This document shows, piece after piece, positions 52,271 through 64,000 of a stretch of DNA of 64,000 nt (the first letter of the stretch is position 1; each line of letters opens with the position of its first letter). The notes beneath the pieces were generated by a model. It saw only the letters and a program-made list of their open reading frames with translations. It had not been told where the DNA came from and did not search any database. Source of the DNA: Glandiceps talaboti (Eukaryota; Hemichordata; Enteropneusta; Spengelidae); the NCBI RefSeq assembly GCF_964340395.1, contig NC_135564.1, positions 5,102,861-5,166,860 of the forward strand, given 5' to 3'. Position numbers and translations under genes: made by a program.

Positions 52271-52683
52271 AATATAAATTTTTGACAAAAAACACAAATT
52301 TTAGGCGAACAATCTGTAACCTCAATTGGTGAAATCATTTCTGAATTCCACAAACTTTAATCTGTCAAGTGACACTATGGCATTTTCCTAGATTTTTCAT
52401 ATTTAAACTGCCCAATTTGCATATAAATGAACACACCAACTTTATTTGCATAGAATAAACTTACTAAGTAGTACCTAAGTATCGATATCAAAAGCCAAAT
52501 GCAATATTTCCAAAATTATATTTTTTTAAAAACACCCCATTTATAATTTGCACAACTGTTTTCTCAGTGTGATGGATATACTACCAATTATAGCAAGAAA
52601 CATCAGGGCTCAATTTTTCATTATTTTGATAGCAAAATGGGCTACTCTAATCTAAATTATCATGGTATGAATGTATCTAACAG

Positions 52684-52829
52684 ACCGGACTATCACTTGC
52701 TTCATTTGGTAGCCCAAAGAAAATTATTTGTAGTTTGTGGACACAGGAATATAATTTTGTACCCAGTAGCCCCAGTACATTGGACTACCACTTGCATCAT
52801 TTGGTAGCCCAAAGAGAAACATTTTGTAG
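52684..52829 (+). repeat. Duplicated flank of the 36-bp satellite
   Basis: GGACTATCACTTGCTTCATT and TTGGTAGCCCAAAG at 52,685 recur about 100 bp on (52,783) as GGACTACCACTTGCATCATT. A related GATTGGACTACCACCAT occurs just beyond the other end of the array (60,415), and TTGTGGACACAG occurs on both sides (about 52,735 and 60,387). The satellite thus sits inside a small pre-existing repeat. Confidence 0.7.
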
Positions 52830-55800
52830 TACTACACAGTGGTTGTATTGTTCAAAACTACCACATACTACACAGTGGTTGTATTGTTCAAAACTATCAC
52901 ACACTACACAGTGGTTGTATTTGTCAAAACTACCACACACACAGTGGTTGTATTTGTCAAAACTACCACATACTACACAGTGGTTGTATTGTTCAAAACT
53001 ACCACACACTACACAGTGGTTGTATTTGTCAAAACTATCACACACTACACAGTGGTTGTATTGTTCAAAACTACCACACACACAGTGGTTGTATTTGTCA
53101 AAACTACCACATACTACACAGTGGTTGTATTGTTCAAAACTATCACACACTACACAGTGGTTGTATTTGTCAAAACTACCACACACTACACAGTGGTTGT
53201 ATTGTTCAAAACTATCACACACTACACAGTGGTTGTATTGTTCAAAACTACCACATACTAAACAGTGGTTGTATTTGTTAAAACTATCACACATACACAG
53301 TAGTTGTATTTGTCAAAACTATCACACACTACACAGTGGTTGTATTTGTCAAAACTATCACACACTACACAGTGGTTGTATTTGTCAAAACTATCACACA
53401 CTACACAGTGGTTGTATTTGTCAAAACTATCACACACTACACAGTGGTTGTATTTGTTAAAACTACCACACACTACAGTGGTTGTAATTGTCAAAACTAC
53501 CACACACTACACAGTGGTTGTATTTGTTAAAACTACCACACACTACACAGTGGTTGTAATTGTCAAAACTACCACACACTACACAGTGGTTGTATTTGTC
53601 AAAACTACCACACACTACACAGTGGTTGTATTTGTCAAAACTATCACACACTACACAGTGGTTGTATTTGTTAAAACTACCACACACTACACAGTGGTTG
53701 TATTTGTCAAAACTACCACACACTACACAGTGGTTGTATTTGTCAAAACTACCACACACTACACAGTGGTTGTATTTGTCAAAACTACCACACACTACAC
53801 AGTGGTTGTATTTGTCAAAACTATCACACACTACACAGTGGTTGTATTTGTCAAAACTATCACACACTACACAGTGGTTGTATTTGTTAAAACTACCACA
53901 CACTACACAGTGGTTGTAATTGTCAAAACTACCACACACTACACAGTGGTTGTATTTGTTAAAACTACCACACACTACACAGTGGTTGTAATTGTCAAAA
54001 CTACCACACACTACACAGTGGTTGTATTTGTCAAAACTACCACACACTACACAGTGGTTGTATTTGTCAAAACTATCACACACTACACAGTGGTTGTATT
54101 TGTCAAAACTACCACACGCTACACCGGTTGTATTTGTTAAAACTACCATACACTACACAATGGTTGTATTTGTCAAAACTATCACACACTACACAGTGGT
54201 TGTATTTGTCAAAACTACCACACGCTACACCGGTTGTATTTGTTAAAACGACCATACACTACACAATGGTTATATTTGTCAAAACTATCACACACTACAC
54301 AGTGGTTGTATTTGTCAAAACTACCACACGCTACACAGTGGCTTTATTTGTCAAAACTACCACACACTACACAGTGGTTGTATTTGTCAAAACTACCACA
54401 CACTACACAGTGGTTGTATTTGTCAAAACTACCACATGCTACACAGTGGTTGTATTTGTCAAAACTACCACACGCTACACAGTGGTTGTATTTGTCAAAA
54501 CTATCACACTACACAGTGGTTGTATTTGTCAAAACTACCACACGCTACACAGTGGTTGTATTTGTCAAAACTATCACACACTACACAGTGGCTTTATTTG
54601 TCAAAACTATCACACACTACACAGTGGTTGTATTTGTCAAAACTACCACACGCTACACCGGTTGTATTTGTTAAAACTACCACACACTACACAGTGGTTG
54701 TATTTGTCAAAACTATCACACACTACACAGTGGTTGTATTTGTCAAAACTACCACACACTACACAGTGGTTGTATTTGTCAAAACTACCACACACTACAC
54801 AGTGGTTGTATTTGTCAAAACTACCACACACTACACAGTGGTTGTATTTGTCAAAACTACCACACACTACACAGTTGTTGTATTTGTCAAAACTACCACA
54901 CACTACACAGTGGTTGTATTTGTCAAAACTACCACATGCTACACCGGTTGTATTTGTTAAAACTACCACACACTACACAGTGGTTGTATTTGTCAAAACT
55001 ATCACACGCTACACAGTGGTTGTATGTCAAAACTACCACACGCTACACAGTGGTTGTATTTGTCAAAACTACCACATGCTACACTGGTTGTATTTGTTAA
55101 AACTACCACACACTACACAGTGGTTGTATTTGTCAAAACTATCACACGCTACACAGTGGTTGTATTTGTTGAAACTACCACACACTACACAGTGGTTGTA
55201 TTTGTCAAAACTACCACACGCTACACAGTGGTTGTATTTGTTAAAACTACCACACACTACACAGTGGTTGTAATTGTCAAAACTACCACACACTACACAG
55301 TGGTTGTATTTGTCAAAACTACCACACACTACACAGTGGTTGTATTTGTCAAAACTATCACACACTACACAGTGGTTGTATTTGTCAAAACTATCACACA
55401 CTACACAGTGGTTGTATTTGTTAAAACTACCACACACTACACAGTGGTTGTATTTGTCAAAACTACCACACACTACACAGTGGTTGTATTTGTCAAAACT
55501 ACCACACACTACACAGTGGTTGTATTTCTCAAAACTACCACACACTACACAGTGGTTGTATTTGTTAAAACTACCATACACTACACAATGGTTGTATTTG
55601 TCAAAACTATCACACACTACACAGTGGTTGTATTTGTTAAAACTACCACACACTACACAGTGGTTGTAATTGTCAAAACTACCACACACTACACAGTGGT
55701 TGTATTTGTTAAAACTACCACACTACACAGTGGTTGTAATTGTCAAAACTACCACACACTACAGTGATTGTATTTGTCAAAACTACCACACACTACACAG

Positions 55801-58800
55801 TGGTTGTATTTGTCAAAACTATCACACACTACACAGTGGTTGTATTTGTCAAAACTACCACACGCTACACCGGTTGTATTTGTTAAAACTACCATACACT
55901 ACACAATGGTTGTATTTGTCAAAACTATCACACACTACAGTGGTTGTATTTGTCAAAACTACCACACGCTACACCGGTTGTATTTGTTAAAACGACCATA
56001 CACTACACAATGGTTATATTTGTCAAAACTATCACACACTACACAGTGGTTGTATTTGTCAAAACTACCACACGCTACACAGTGGCTTTATTTGTCAAAA
56101 CTACCATACACTACCACAGTGGTTGCATTTGTTAAAACTATCACACACTACACAGTGGTTGTATTTGTTAAAACTATCATACACTACACAGTGGTTGTAT
56201 TTGTCAAAACTACCACACACTACACAGTGGTTGTATTTGTCAAAACTACCACACACTACACAGTGGTTGTATTTGTCAAAACTACCACACGCTACACCAG
56301 TTGTATTTGTTAAAACTACCACACACTACACAGTGGTTGTATTTGTCAAAACTATCACACGCTACACAGTGGTTGTATTTGTCAAAACTACCACACGCTA
56401 CACAGTGGCTTTATTTGTCAAAACTACCACACACTACACAGTGGTTGTATTTGTCAAAACTACCACACACTACACAGTGGTTGTATTTGTCAAAACTACC
56501 ACATGCTACACAGTGGTTGTATTTGTCAAAACTACCACACGCTACACAGTGGTTGTATTTGTCAAAACTATCACACTACACAGTGGTTGTATTTGTCAAA
56601 ACTACCACACGCTACACAGTGGTTGTATTTGTCAAAACTATCACACACTACACAGTGGCTTTATTTGTCAAAACTATCACACACTACACAGTGGTTGTAT
56701 TTATCAAAACTACCACACGCTACACCGGTTGTATTTGTTAAAACTACAACACACTACACAGTGGTTGTATTTGTCAAAACTATCACACACTACACAGTGG
56801 TTGTATTTGTCAAAACTACCACACACTACACAGTGGTTGTATTTGTCAAAACTACCACACACTACACAGTGGTTGTATTTGTCAAAACTACCACACACTA
56901 CACAGTGGTTGTATGTCAAAACTACCACACACTACACAGTGGTTGTATTTGTCAAAACTACCACACACTACACAGTGGTTGTATTTGTCAAAACTACCAC
57001 ACACTACACAGTGGTTGTATTTGTCAAAACTACCACACGCTACACCGGTTGTATTTGTCAAAACTACCACACACTACACAGTGGTTGTATTTGTCAAAAC
57101 TATCACACGCTACACAGTGGTTGTATATGTCAAAACTACAACACGCTACACAGTGGTTGTATTTGTCAAAACTACCACATGCTACATCGGTTGTATTTGT
57201 TAAAACTACCACACACTACACAGTGGTTGTATTTGTCAAAACTATCACACGCTACACAGTGGTTGTATGTCAAAACTACCACACGCTACACAGTGGTTGT
57301 ATTTGTCAAAACTACCACATGCTACACCGGTTGTATTTGTTGAAACTACCACACACTACACAGTGGTTGTATTTGTCAAAACTACCACACGCTACACAGT
57401 GGTTGTATTTGTTAAAACTACCACACACTACACAGTGGTTGTATTTGTCAAAACTACCACACACTACACAGTGGTTGTATTTGTTAAAACTACCACACAC
57501 TACACAGTGGTTGTAAGTGTCAAAACTACCACACACTACACAGTGGTTGTATTTGTCAAAACTACCACACACTACACAGTGGTTGTATTTGTCAAAACTA
57601 TCACACACTACACAGTGGTTGTATTTGTCAAAACTACCACACGCTACACCGGTTGTATTTGTTAAAACTACCATACACTACACAATGGTTGTATTTGTCA
57701 AAACTATCACACACTACACAGTGGTTGTATTTGTCAAAACTACCACACGCTACACCGGTTGTATTTGTTAAAACTACCACACACTACACAGTGGTTGTAT
57801 TTGTTAAAACTATCACACACTACACAGTGGTTGTATTTGTTAAAACTACCACACACTACACAGTGGTTGTATTTGTTAAAACTACCACACACTACACAGT
57901 GGTTGTAATTGTCAAAACTACCACACACTACACAGTGGTTGTATTTGTCAAAACTACCACACACTACACAGTGGTTGTATTTGTCAAAACTATCACACAC
58001 TACACAGTGGTTGTATTTGTCAAAACTACCACACGCTACACTGGTTGTATTTGTTAAAACTACCATACACTACACAATGGTTGTATTTGTCAAAACTATC
58101 ACACACTACACAGTGGCTTTATTTGTCAAAACTATCACACACTACACAGTGGTTGTATTTGTCAAAACTACCACACGCTACACAGTGGCTTTATTTGTCA
58201 AAACTACCATACACTACACAGTGGTTGCATTTGTTAAAACTATCACACACTACACAGTGGTTGTATTTGTTAAAACTATCATACACTACACAGTGGTTGT
58301 ATTTGTCAAAACTACCACACACTACACAGTGGTTGTATTTGTCAAAACTACCACACGCTACACCGGTTGTATTTGTTAAAACTACCACACACTACACAGT
58401 GGTTGTATTTGTCAAAACTATCACACGCTACACAGTGGTTGTATTTGTCAAAACTACCACATGCTACACAGTGGCTTTATTTGTCAAAACTACCACACAC
58501 TACACAGTGGTTGTATTTGTCAAAACTACCACACACTACACAGTGGTTGTATTTGTCAAAACTACCACACGGTACACAGTGGTTGTATTTGTCAAAACTA
58601 TCACACACTACACAGTGGCTTTGTCAAAACTACCACACACTACACAGTGGTTGTATTTGTCAAAACTACCACACACTACAGTGGTTGTATTTGTCAAAAC
58701 TACCACACGCTACACAGTGGTTGTATTTGTCAAAACTACCACACACTACACAGTGGTTGTATTTGTCAAAACTACCACACGCTACACCGGTTTTATTTGT

Positions 58801-60387
58801 TAAAACTACCACACACTACACAGTGGTTGTATTTGTCAAAACTACCACACACTACACAGTGGTTGTATTTGTCAAAACTACCACACGCTACACCGGTTGT
58901 ATTTGTTAAAACTACCACACACTACACAGTGGTTGTATTTGTCAAAACTATCACACGCTACACAGTGGTTGTATTTGTCAAAACTACCACATGCTACACA
59001 GTGGCTTTATTTGTCAAAACTATCACACGCTACACAGTGGTTGTATTTGTCAAAACTACCACATGCTACACAGTGGCTTTATTTGTCAAAACTACCACAC
59101 ACTACACAGTGGTTGTATTTGTCAAAACTACCACACACTACACAGTGGTTGTATTTGTCAAAACTACCACACGGTACACAGTGGTTGTATTTGTCAAAAC
59201 TATCACACACTACACAGTGGCTTTGTCAAAACTACCACACACTACACAGTGGTTGTATTTGTCAAAACTATCACACGCTACACAGTGGTTGTATTTGTCA
59301 AAACTACCACATGCTACATAGTGGCTTTATTTGTCAAAACTACCACACACTACACAGTGGTTGTATTTGTCAAAACTACCACACACTACACAGTGGTTGT
59401 ATTTGTCAAAACTACCACACGGTACACAGTGGTTGTATTTGTCAAAACTATCACACACTACACAGTGGCTTTGTCAAAACTACCACACACTACACAGTGG
59501 TTGTATTTGTCAAAACTACCACACACTACAGTGGTTGTATTTGTCAAAACTACCACACGCTACACAGTGGTTGTATTTGTCAAAACTACCACACACTACA
59601 CAGTGGTTGTATTTGTCAAAACTACCACACGCTACACCGGTTGTATTTGTTAAAACTACCACACACTACACAGTGGTTGTATTTGTCAAAACTATCACAC
59701 GCTACACAGTGGTTGTATATGTCAAAACTACAACACACTACACAGTGGTTGTATTTGTCAAAACTACCACATGCTACACCGGTTGTATTTGTTAAAACTA
59801 CCACACACTACACAGTGGTTGTATTTGTCAAAACTATCACACGCTACACAGTGGTTGCATTTGTCAAAACTACCACACACTACACAGTGGTTGTATTTGT
59901 CAAAACTAACGCACGCTACACCGGTTGTATTTGTTAAAACTACCACACACTACACAGTGGTTGTATTTGTCAAAACTACCACACGCTACACAATGGTTGT
60001 ATTTGTTAAAACTATCACACGCTACACAGTGGTTGTATTTGTTAAAACTATCACACACTACACAGTGGTTGTATTTGTTAAAACTATCACACACTACACA
60101 GTGGTTGTATTTGTTAAAACTATCACACGCTACACAGTGGTTGTATTTGTCAAAACTACCACACACTACACAGTGGTTGTATTTGTCAAAACTATCACAC
60201 ACTACACATCCCAGTGGTTGTATTTGTTAAAACTACCACATACTACACAGTGGTTGTATTTGTTAAAACTATCACACACTACACAGTGGTTGTATTTGTT
60301 AAAACTATCACACGCTACACAGTGGTTGTATTTGTCAAAACTACCACACGCTACACAGGGGTTGTATTTGTCAAAAATACCATGGTT
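52830..60387. repeat. Giant 36-bp satellite array (about 210 copies), intronic
   Basis: Uninterrupted tandem array of a 36-bp unit containing ACACAGTGGTTGTATTTG and TCAAAACTACCACAC. Variants recur: ACC/ATC before CACAC, GTCAAAAC/GTTAAAAC, ACACTACACAGTGG/ACGCTACACCGG (2 bp shorter), GTTGTA/GCTTTA, and occasional units lacking TTT or CACA. Markers repeat at long distances (54,331 and 56,398, 2,067 bp apart; 58,571, 59,173 and 59,421), showing block duplications. The unit is 12 codons with no stop in several frames, which generates frames of up to about 400 residues with 12-residue periods (LPHTTQWLYLSK, CGSFDKYNHCVV) on both strands. These are not genes. The array lies in the intron between exons B and C of the minus-strand gene. 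Confidence 0.97.
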
Positions 60388-60673
60388 GTGGACACAGTAC
60401 AATGAATGTAACAGATTGGACTACCACCATAATGTTGGTTTCAAATGTAGAATCTTGGGATGAACTAAAATGGACCAAAATATCTACCTCAAATATCTGC
60501 AGCATGCAAGTGGAAAAAATGAGACAGAATGAACAATGGAGAGAGAGAAATGGTTAAGTTGCTGATTATAAGTTATATACTTGTTTTAAACATGTGGAAA
60601 ACTGGCAAACTGCATAACAGATAACCACTGAGCTTTAATGTAGAAAAATAACGACTGAACTGATATAACTTAC

Positions 60674-60778
60674 ATGCATGTGGCTTTGCATAATTGTTGT
60701 CCATCAGCACTGGTGGGTCATTCTCAGTCATGCTTTCCTGTTGAGAAGCTTCACCTAGTTCATTTTCATTCAACACAA
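60674..60778 (-). CDS. Recombinase-derived gene, exon B (acidic linker)
   Basis: A 105-nt exon on the minus strand (acceptor CTTATTTACAG, donor GTAAGT), phase 1 at both ends. It adds residues 902-936 including LNENELGEASQQESMTENDP and MDNNYAKPHA. The linker is acidic and probably disordered, between the recombinase-like domain and the SANT-like module. Its phase fits both exon A and exon C exactly, and the open frame continues past the donor, as expected of a real exon. The intron to exon A is about 520 bp and contains a (GT)n tract. Confidence 0.75.
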
Positions 60779-61167
60779 CTGTAAATAAGAATTGATATAT
60801 GAAATAAGTATAAGTAGATGTCAACAGAAGAAACAGACACAAAAAAATCATTTATTTTAGGCTAACTAGAGTTTCCAATCCATTAAAACTGTGAGAACAC
60901 AACAAATTCGTTCAAGAAATTTTGGTGGGAAGGTTTTTACTCCTGAAAGTGTTAATTTTGAAGGTTAAAGTCATGCATGCAATGCCACCTGGGAATCCCA
61001 AATATAACATTAATTTCCAGTGATGAGATTGAGATTTTTAAATCCCTACACTGAGTTCGCCAAATATAGTTTCTGTGTACAGAAACAAAGCAACACAAAA
61101 AAATCTAAAACAATTATTGCAACTGACTTGTATTACTCATGAAGCCCACTATAGCAGCAAAATCAAC

Positions 61168-61210
<43 letters not shown>
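61168..61210. repeat. (GT)n microsatellite in intron
   Basis: About 21 GT units in the small intron between exons A and B of the minus-strand gene. Confidence 0.97.
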
Positions 61211-61211
<1 letters not shown>

Positions 61212-61296
61212 GTAAACAGTCTAAGTACATATTTAGTAAATTTTAAAGGTTAATTAAACATGTCCAGTAACTGCAATGAAATCAACATCAGCTTAC

Positions 61297-64000
61297 CATC
61301 TGTTCCTATTTCATCTAGTGTTTTTCCTTTAAATATGTTCTGATCTCCTTGTTCCAGTGACAGAAGGAGTCTGCTGATTTTACACACCTGTAGCGTTGCT
61401 TGAGGTAGGCGGTAGTATTCTCTATGGACACCTATACGATGTCCAAGAAAGCCAGCAAGAATTTCCAATTCAGTGTCATTTAGATTAAGGAACTGTGAGA
61501 CTGTGGCCACATGTTTTCGAAGATTAGTTGAGGTCAATCTCTCTGGACTTCTGGCACCACAACTAAATGCATAAAGTCGAAGACAATGACTTCCTCTGTG
61601 ACACTCGAGGGAATCGTACTGCCTTGCAAACAGATATGGGTTGTTTGGGTGTACACCTGCTTCAGACCTTGTTTGACAAAGCAGGTCAACACAGGTTTTA
61701 ATCTCAGGAGTTAACAAAACTGGCACATTTCGACCTCTTTTCCCTGGAATTTCTATCCTGGTGAAATGATTCAATAGTTTCCTCTCTAGTGGAGACAGAC
61801 TTGCAGTTATTTCCTCATCTTCACCAGCTGACTGATTTTTGTTCTTTACATATGTGGTCAATAGCATCCGTGAGACCTCCCCTTCACGACGTCTGTTGAA
61901 CAAGATCACTTGTGCCAGGGTTGCCTTGCACAACGACGACCATGATCCCTCAATCAAGGTTTTCTCTCTCAGATTTTTGGCAGTGTTTTGCATAATGTCC
62001 TGTAACCGATTCGTGAGTTTCACAATATCTTCTGTTAATGGTAACAGTTTAGTGTTGTTTGCTCTCCTTGCTTGAAGGGTATGTCCAGCATGGCTCGAGA
62101 CTTTGTTTTCCCACTCAAGCCGATAGAGATCCATGAATCTGGTGGCCCTGTCTTCATCTGATTTGGACTCACTTTGGATTGAATGACTTATAACAATCTG
62201 GGCACAATCTTTAAGGTAATATCCAACTTTTAACCCAAGGGAGGGTGTGGTATATGTTGCTGCCTCTTCGTCATAACCAGCCATAGATCGTACTGCTTGT
62301 ACAACTGTTTGAAACTTTGCTGGATGTATGCAGTCATCCAACTGCAAAATACTGCTATCTATCTGCCGCATCTTGATTAATAGTCGGCCTAATGTTCTGA
62401 TTCGTTCAGACACAAATGTCTTGTTCTTCTTCAGATGAGCATTTCGTTCATATGTCCTTGTAGCAAAATCCATAATCAACCGGTCATTTCTGGCAACCAA
62501 AGTGACATCATCTTGTCTCATGTTGGGCAAAACATTTTCAAGCATTAGTTTACTTGCACTGTCTGCTACAGGAAGTAAGTATGATGCTGCTTTCTGGAAC
62601 CTTTTTCTCCCTACCATTTCATTGGTCTTTTCTTTGGCAAACTCACAGTTTTGCCAGTGTTTTCCTATCACTTTTTTTGAATAATATCCAAGACATGCTT
62701 TACAAGGTAAGTAGTCTGTGCCATTTTTTTTAGAGTTTTGGGATGGTCTTTTGAATGGCACCACTTCCCCTCTTCCAGATTTTGCCACTTGGTAGTTATG
62801 GTGAAAGTTACCTTTATATTTGAGTTTTCTCAACATTTTCACACGCTCAAAGGAATCACAAGGAAAACTCAGAGCATGGGCCACATGAGTTTCCTTAGAA
62901 TGTATGCGTGTAAAGTGGCGATAAAGATTTCCCATTTCCTTATGGCAGTACACGCAAAAGTGCTTTCTGTCCCATATTCTCTTTCCTGACATTGTTTTAG
63001 CTTTGGCATGCTTTACTGTCAATGCACTGCGAGTCCCTTCGTTTTTCCTTTTTACACTTGGTGTGAATAATTCTCCTTGCAATGATTCTGAACAGTCACT
63101 CTGCATATTTCCTTCTGATGTAGATGGATGATAATCTGGGTCACCGACACTGTCACCATCCAACTTACTGCAAACTTGATCAATTATATTCTTTAAGGCT
63201 GGTGTGGACATCTGATCTTGCAGTGATTCTGAAGAGTCACTCACTATGTCTTCTGAATCTGATTGAGGTGGATGATAATCTGGGTCATTGACACTGTCAT
63301 CACCATCATGGTCACTGAAGATGTGATCACCATCACTGTAGATATCATTAGCTACAATAACGGTAGGATACAGGCTATTGTGAACAGTACCAGTGTCACC
63401 ATCGCTGCTCAATATCACTGAATTCACCAGGTTTTCATCACAATTAGTGGCATCATCATAGGGATGAACTACCCCCACAGACAGGCACTTTAGTATCTCC
63501 ATAGCATTTTCATTCTTATTTGAATCCATGGTTACACATTCTGTATCAGCTGGCACTATACCAGTGACTTCGTTGCTACAGGTAGTCACCATTTCCCACA
63601 ACTGTGATTCAATTTCTGAGCTGTTTGATTGTGGTAGTGGATGAACTGGATCTTCTATATTCAGTCTGTCTTTTTGAAACACAGAAGAGACTGCTTCAGT
63701 AATGGTACCATGGTTTGTCTTCCTAGAATTATGGGAGATAACTGATGTGCTCTGTATATAGGTATCCATTTCCACAGTGACAGCATTTTCCCTCTCATTT
63801 GAATCCATGGTTACACATTCTGGATCAGCTAGCTCATCTGTAAGCTCTTTTCCAGAGAAAGTCACTGTCATATTTTTGCCACAGAACTGGGCTTCTCCCA
63901 CTGGTGATCCACTCTTTGACGAGTCACAGAATGATGAAAGTAGAGAATTGTCAGAATTTGATGAACTGCTTTCAGGAGGAGAATATGTTAATTCTTCTGA
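61297..64000 (-). CDS. Zinc-finger/tyrosine-recombinase-like protein, exon A (partial, runs off the window)
   Basis: One large minus-strand exon, open to the window edge, so the true start lies beyond 64,000. Counting from the edge, residues 1-300 are acidic and Ser-rich with internal duplications. A compact C2H2-like finger uses C349, C352, H362 and H367. A C2HC-like finger uses C433, C436, H448 and C452. Residues about 685-870 resemble a tyrosine recombinase catalytic domain. RRREGEVSRM carries the first Arg (R705) with E708, IPGKRGRNVPVLL the beta-hairpin Lys (K754), TNLRKHVAT the second Arg (R828), LGHRIGVHREYYRL the His (H854) and Tyr (Y862/Y863). The H of H-x-x-R is replaced by T825. 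The exon ends at donor GATG|GTAAGC (phase 1); reading on gives only 15 more codons. I infer a nuclear DNA-binding protein derived from a Crypton-like or similar recombinase, probably not catalytically active. Confidence 0.85.
63070..63330 (-). repeat. Internal coding duplication in exon A
   Basis: Two segments of about 45 residues are similar: DSVNDPDYHPPQSDSED...SESLQDQMSTPALK and DSVGDPDYHPSTSEG...SESLQGELFTPSVK. A second pair further upstream (ECVTMDSNERENAV near 63,800 and ECVTMDSNKNENAM near 63,520) suggests repeated local duplication of the acidic N-terminus. Confidence 0.85.

Larger units (their letters stand above)
49598..60673 (-). other. Large intron (11 kb) of the recombinase-derived gene
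   Basis: Lies between exon C and exon B. It contains a possible alternative terminal exon (51,055-51,185), degenerate duplications at 51,840-52,270, and the giant 36-bp satellite (52,830-60,387). A G tract lies at about 49,700-49,720. Otherwise AT-rich with no other gene seen. Confidence 0.75.

Noticed and set aside
52735-60463. Many long open frames (up to about 400 residues) on both strands
   Set aside because: They are produced by a 36-bp satellite whose unit is 12 codons without stops. Every frame repeats the same 12 residues and none has gene structure; the array lies in an intron.

Overview
The window looks like nuclear DNA of a marine invertebrate. It is AT-rich, genes are split by GT-AG introns, about a dozen long microsatellites and several minisatellites are present, and there are relics of non-LTR retrotransposons and small inverted-repeat elements. 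The protein content (tandem death-domain genes, and a zinc-finger/tyrosine-recombinase-like/SANT-like protein) would fit an amphioxus-, hemichordate- or mollusc-type genome. The species cannot be fixed from sequence alone.

Layout. Positions 1-18,500 hold no gene I can support. They contain microsatellites, a decayed LINE 3' end (about 3,925-4,385), dispersed repeats and a 640-bp foldback element (17,522-18,165). Two paralogous plus-strand death-domain genes follow. Gene 1 (18,508 to about 22,267) has a death domain, a short linker exon and a 30-codon symmetric exon; its last exon is uncertain. Gene 2 (25,333-29,286) has four exons that join in frame to 432 residues: a death domain, a homologous linker, then a C-terminal half with four to six hydrophobic segments. 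Their first introns fall at the same residue and in the same phase, so the pair arose by duplication. Gene 2 introns carry a (GA)n tract, a 350-bp palindromic element and a long (TGTA)n tract.

From 29,300 to 36,500 I see no gene, only an RTE-like retrotransposon relic ending in a (TAG)n tract, a second copy of an hAT-like miniature element and small duplications. A probable first coding exon (MTDKPPPYNPDQ, 36,564-36,599, plus) starts another gene whose next exon I could not find. Positions 36,600-49,300 are AT-rich intron or intergenic DNA with tandem duplications, microsatellites, and a 40/44-bp minisatellite invaded by a LINE 3' end.

The right quarter is one minus-strand gene, running from beyond 64,000 to 49,359. 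Three exons join in frame (1,015 visible residues): an acidic N-terminus with internal duplications, two zinc-finger-like motifs, a tyrosine-recombinase-like catalytic domain and a C-terminal SANT/Myb-like module. The intron between exons B and C holds a 7.5-kb array of about 210 copies of a 36-bp satellite. Because 36 is a multiple of 3, this array produces long open frames on both strands that are not genes. A possible alternative terminal exon in the same intron (51,055-51,185) would replace the SANT module with a membrane-spanning tail.

The most interesting items are the death-domain/multi-pass-membrane architecture, the recombinase-derived gene with its intronic satellite, and the possible alternative tail exon.
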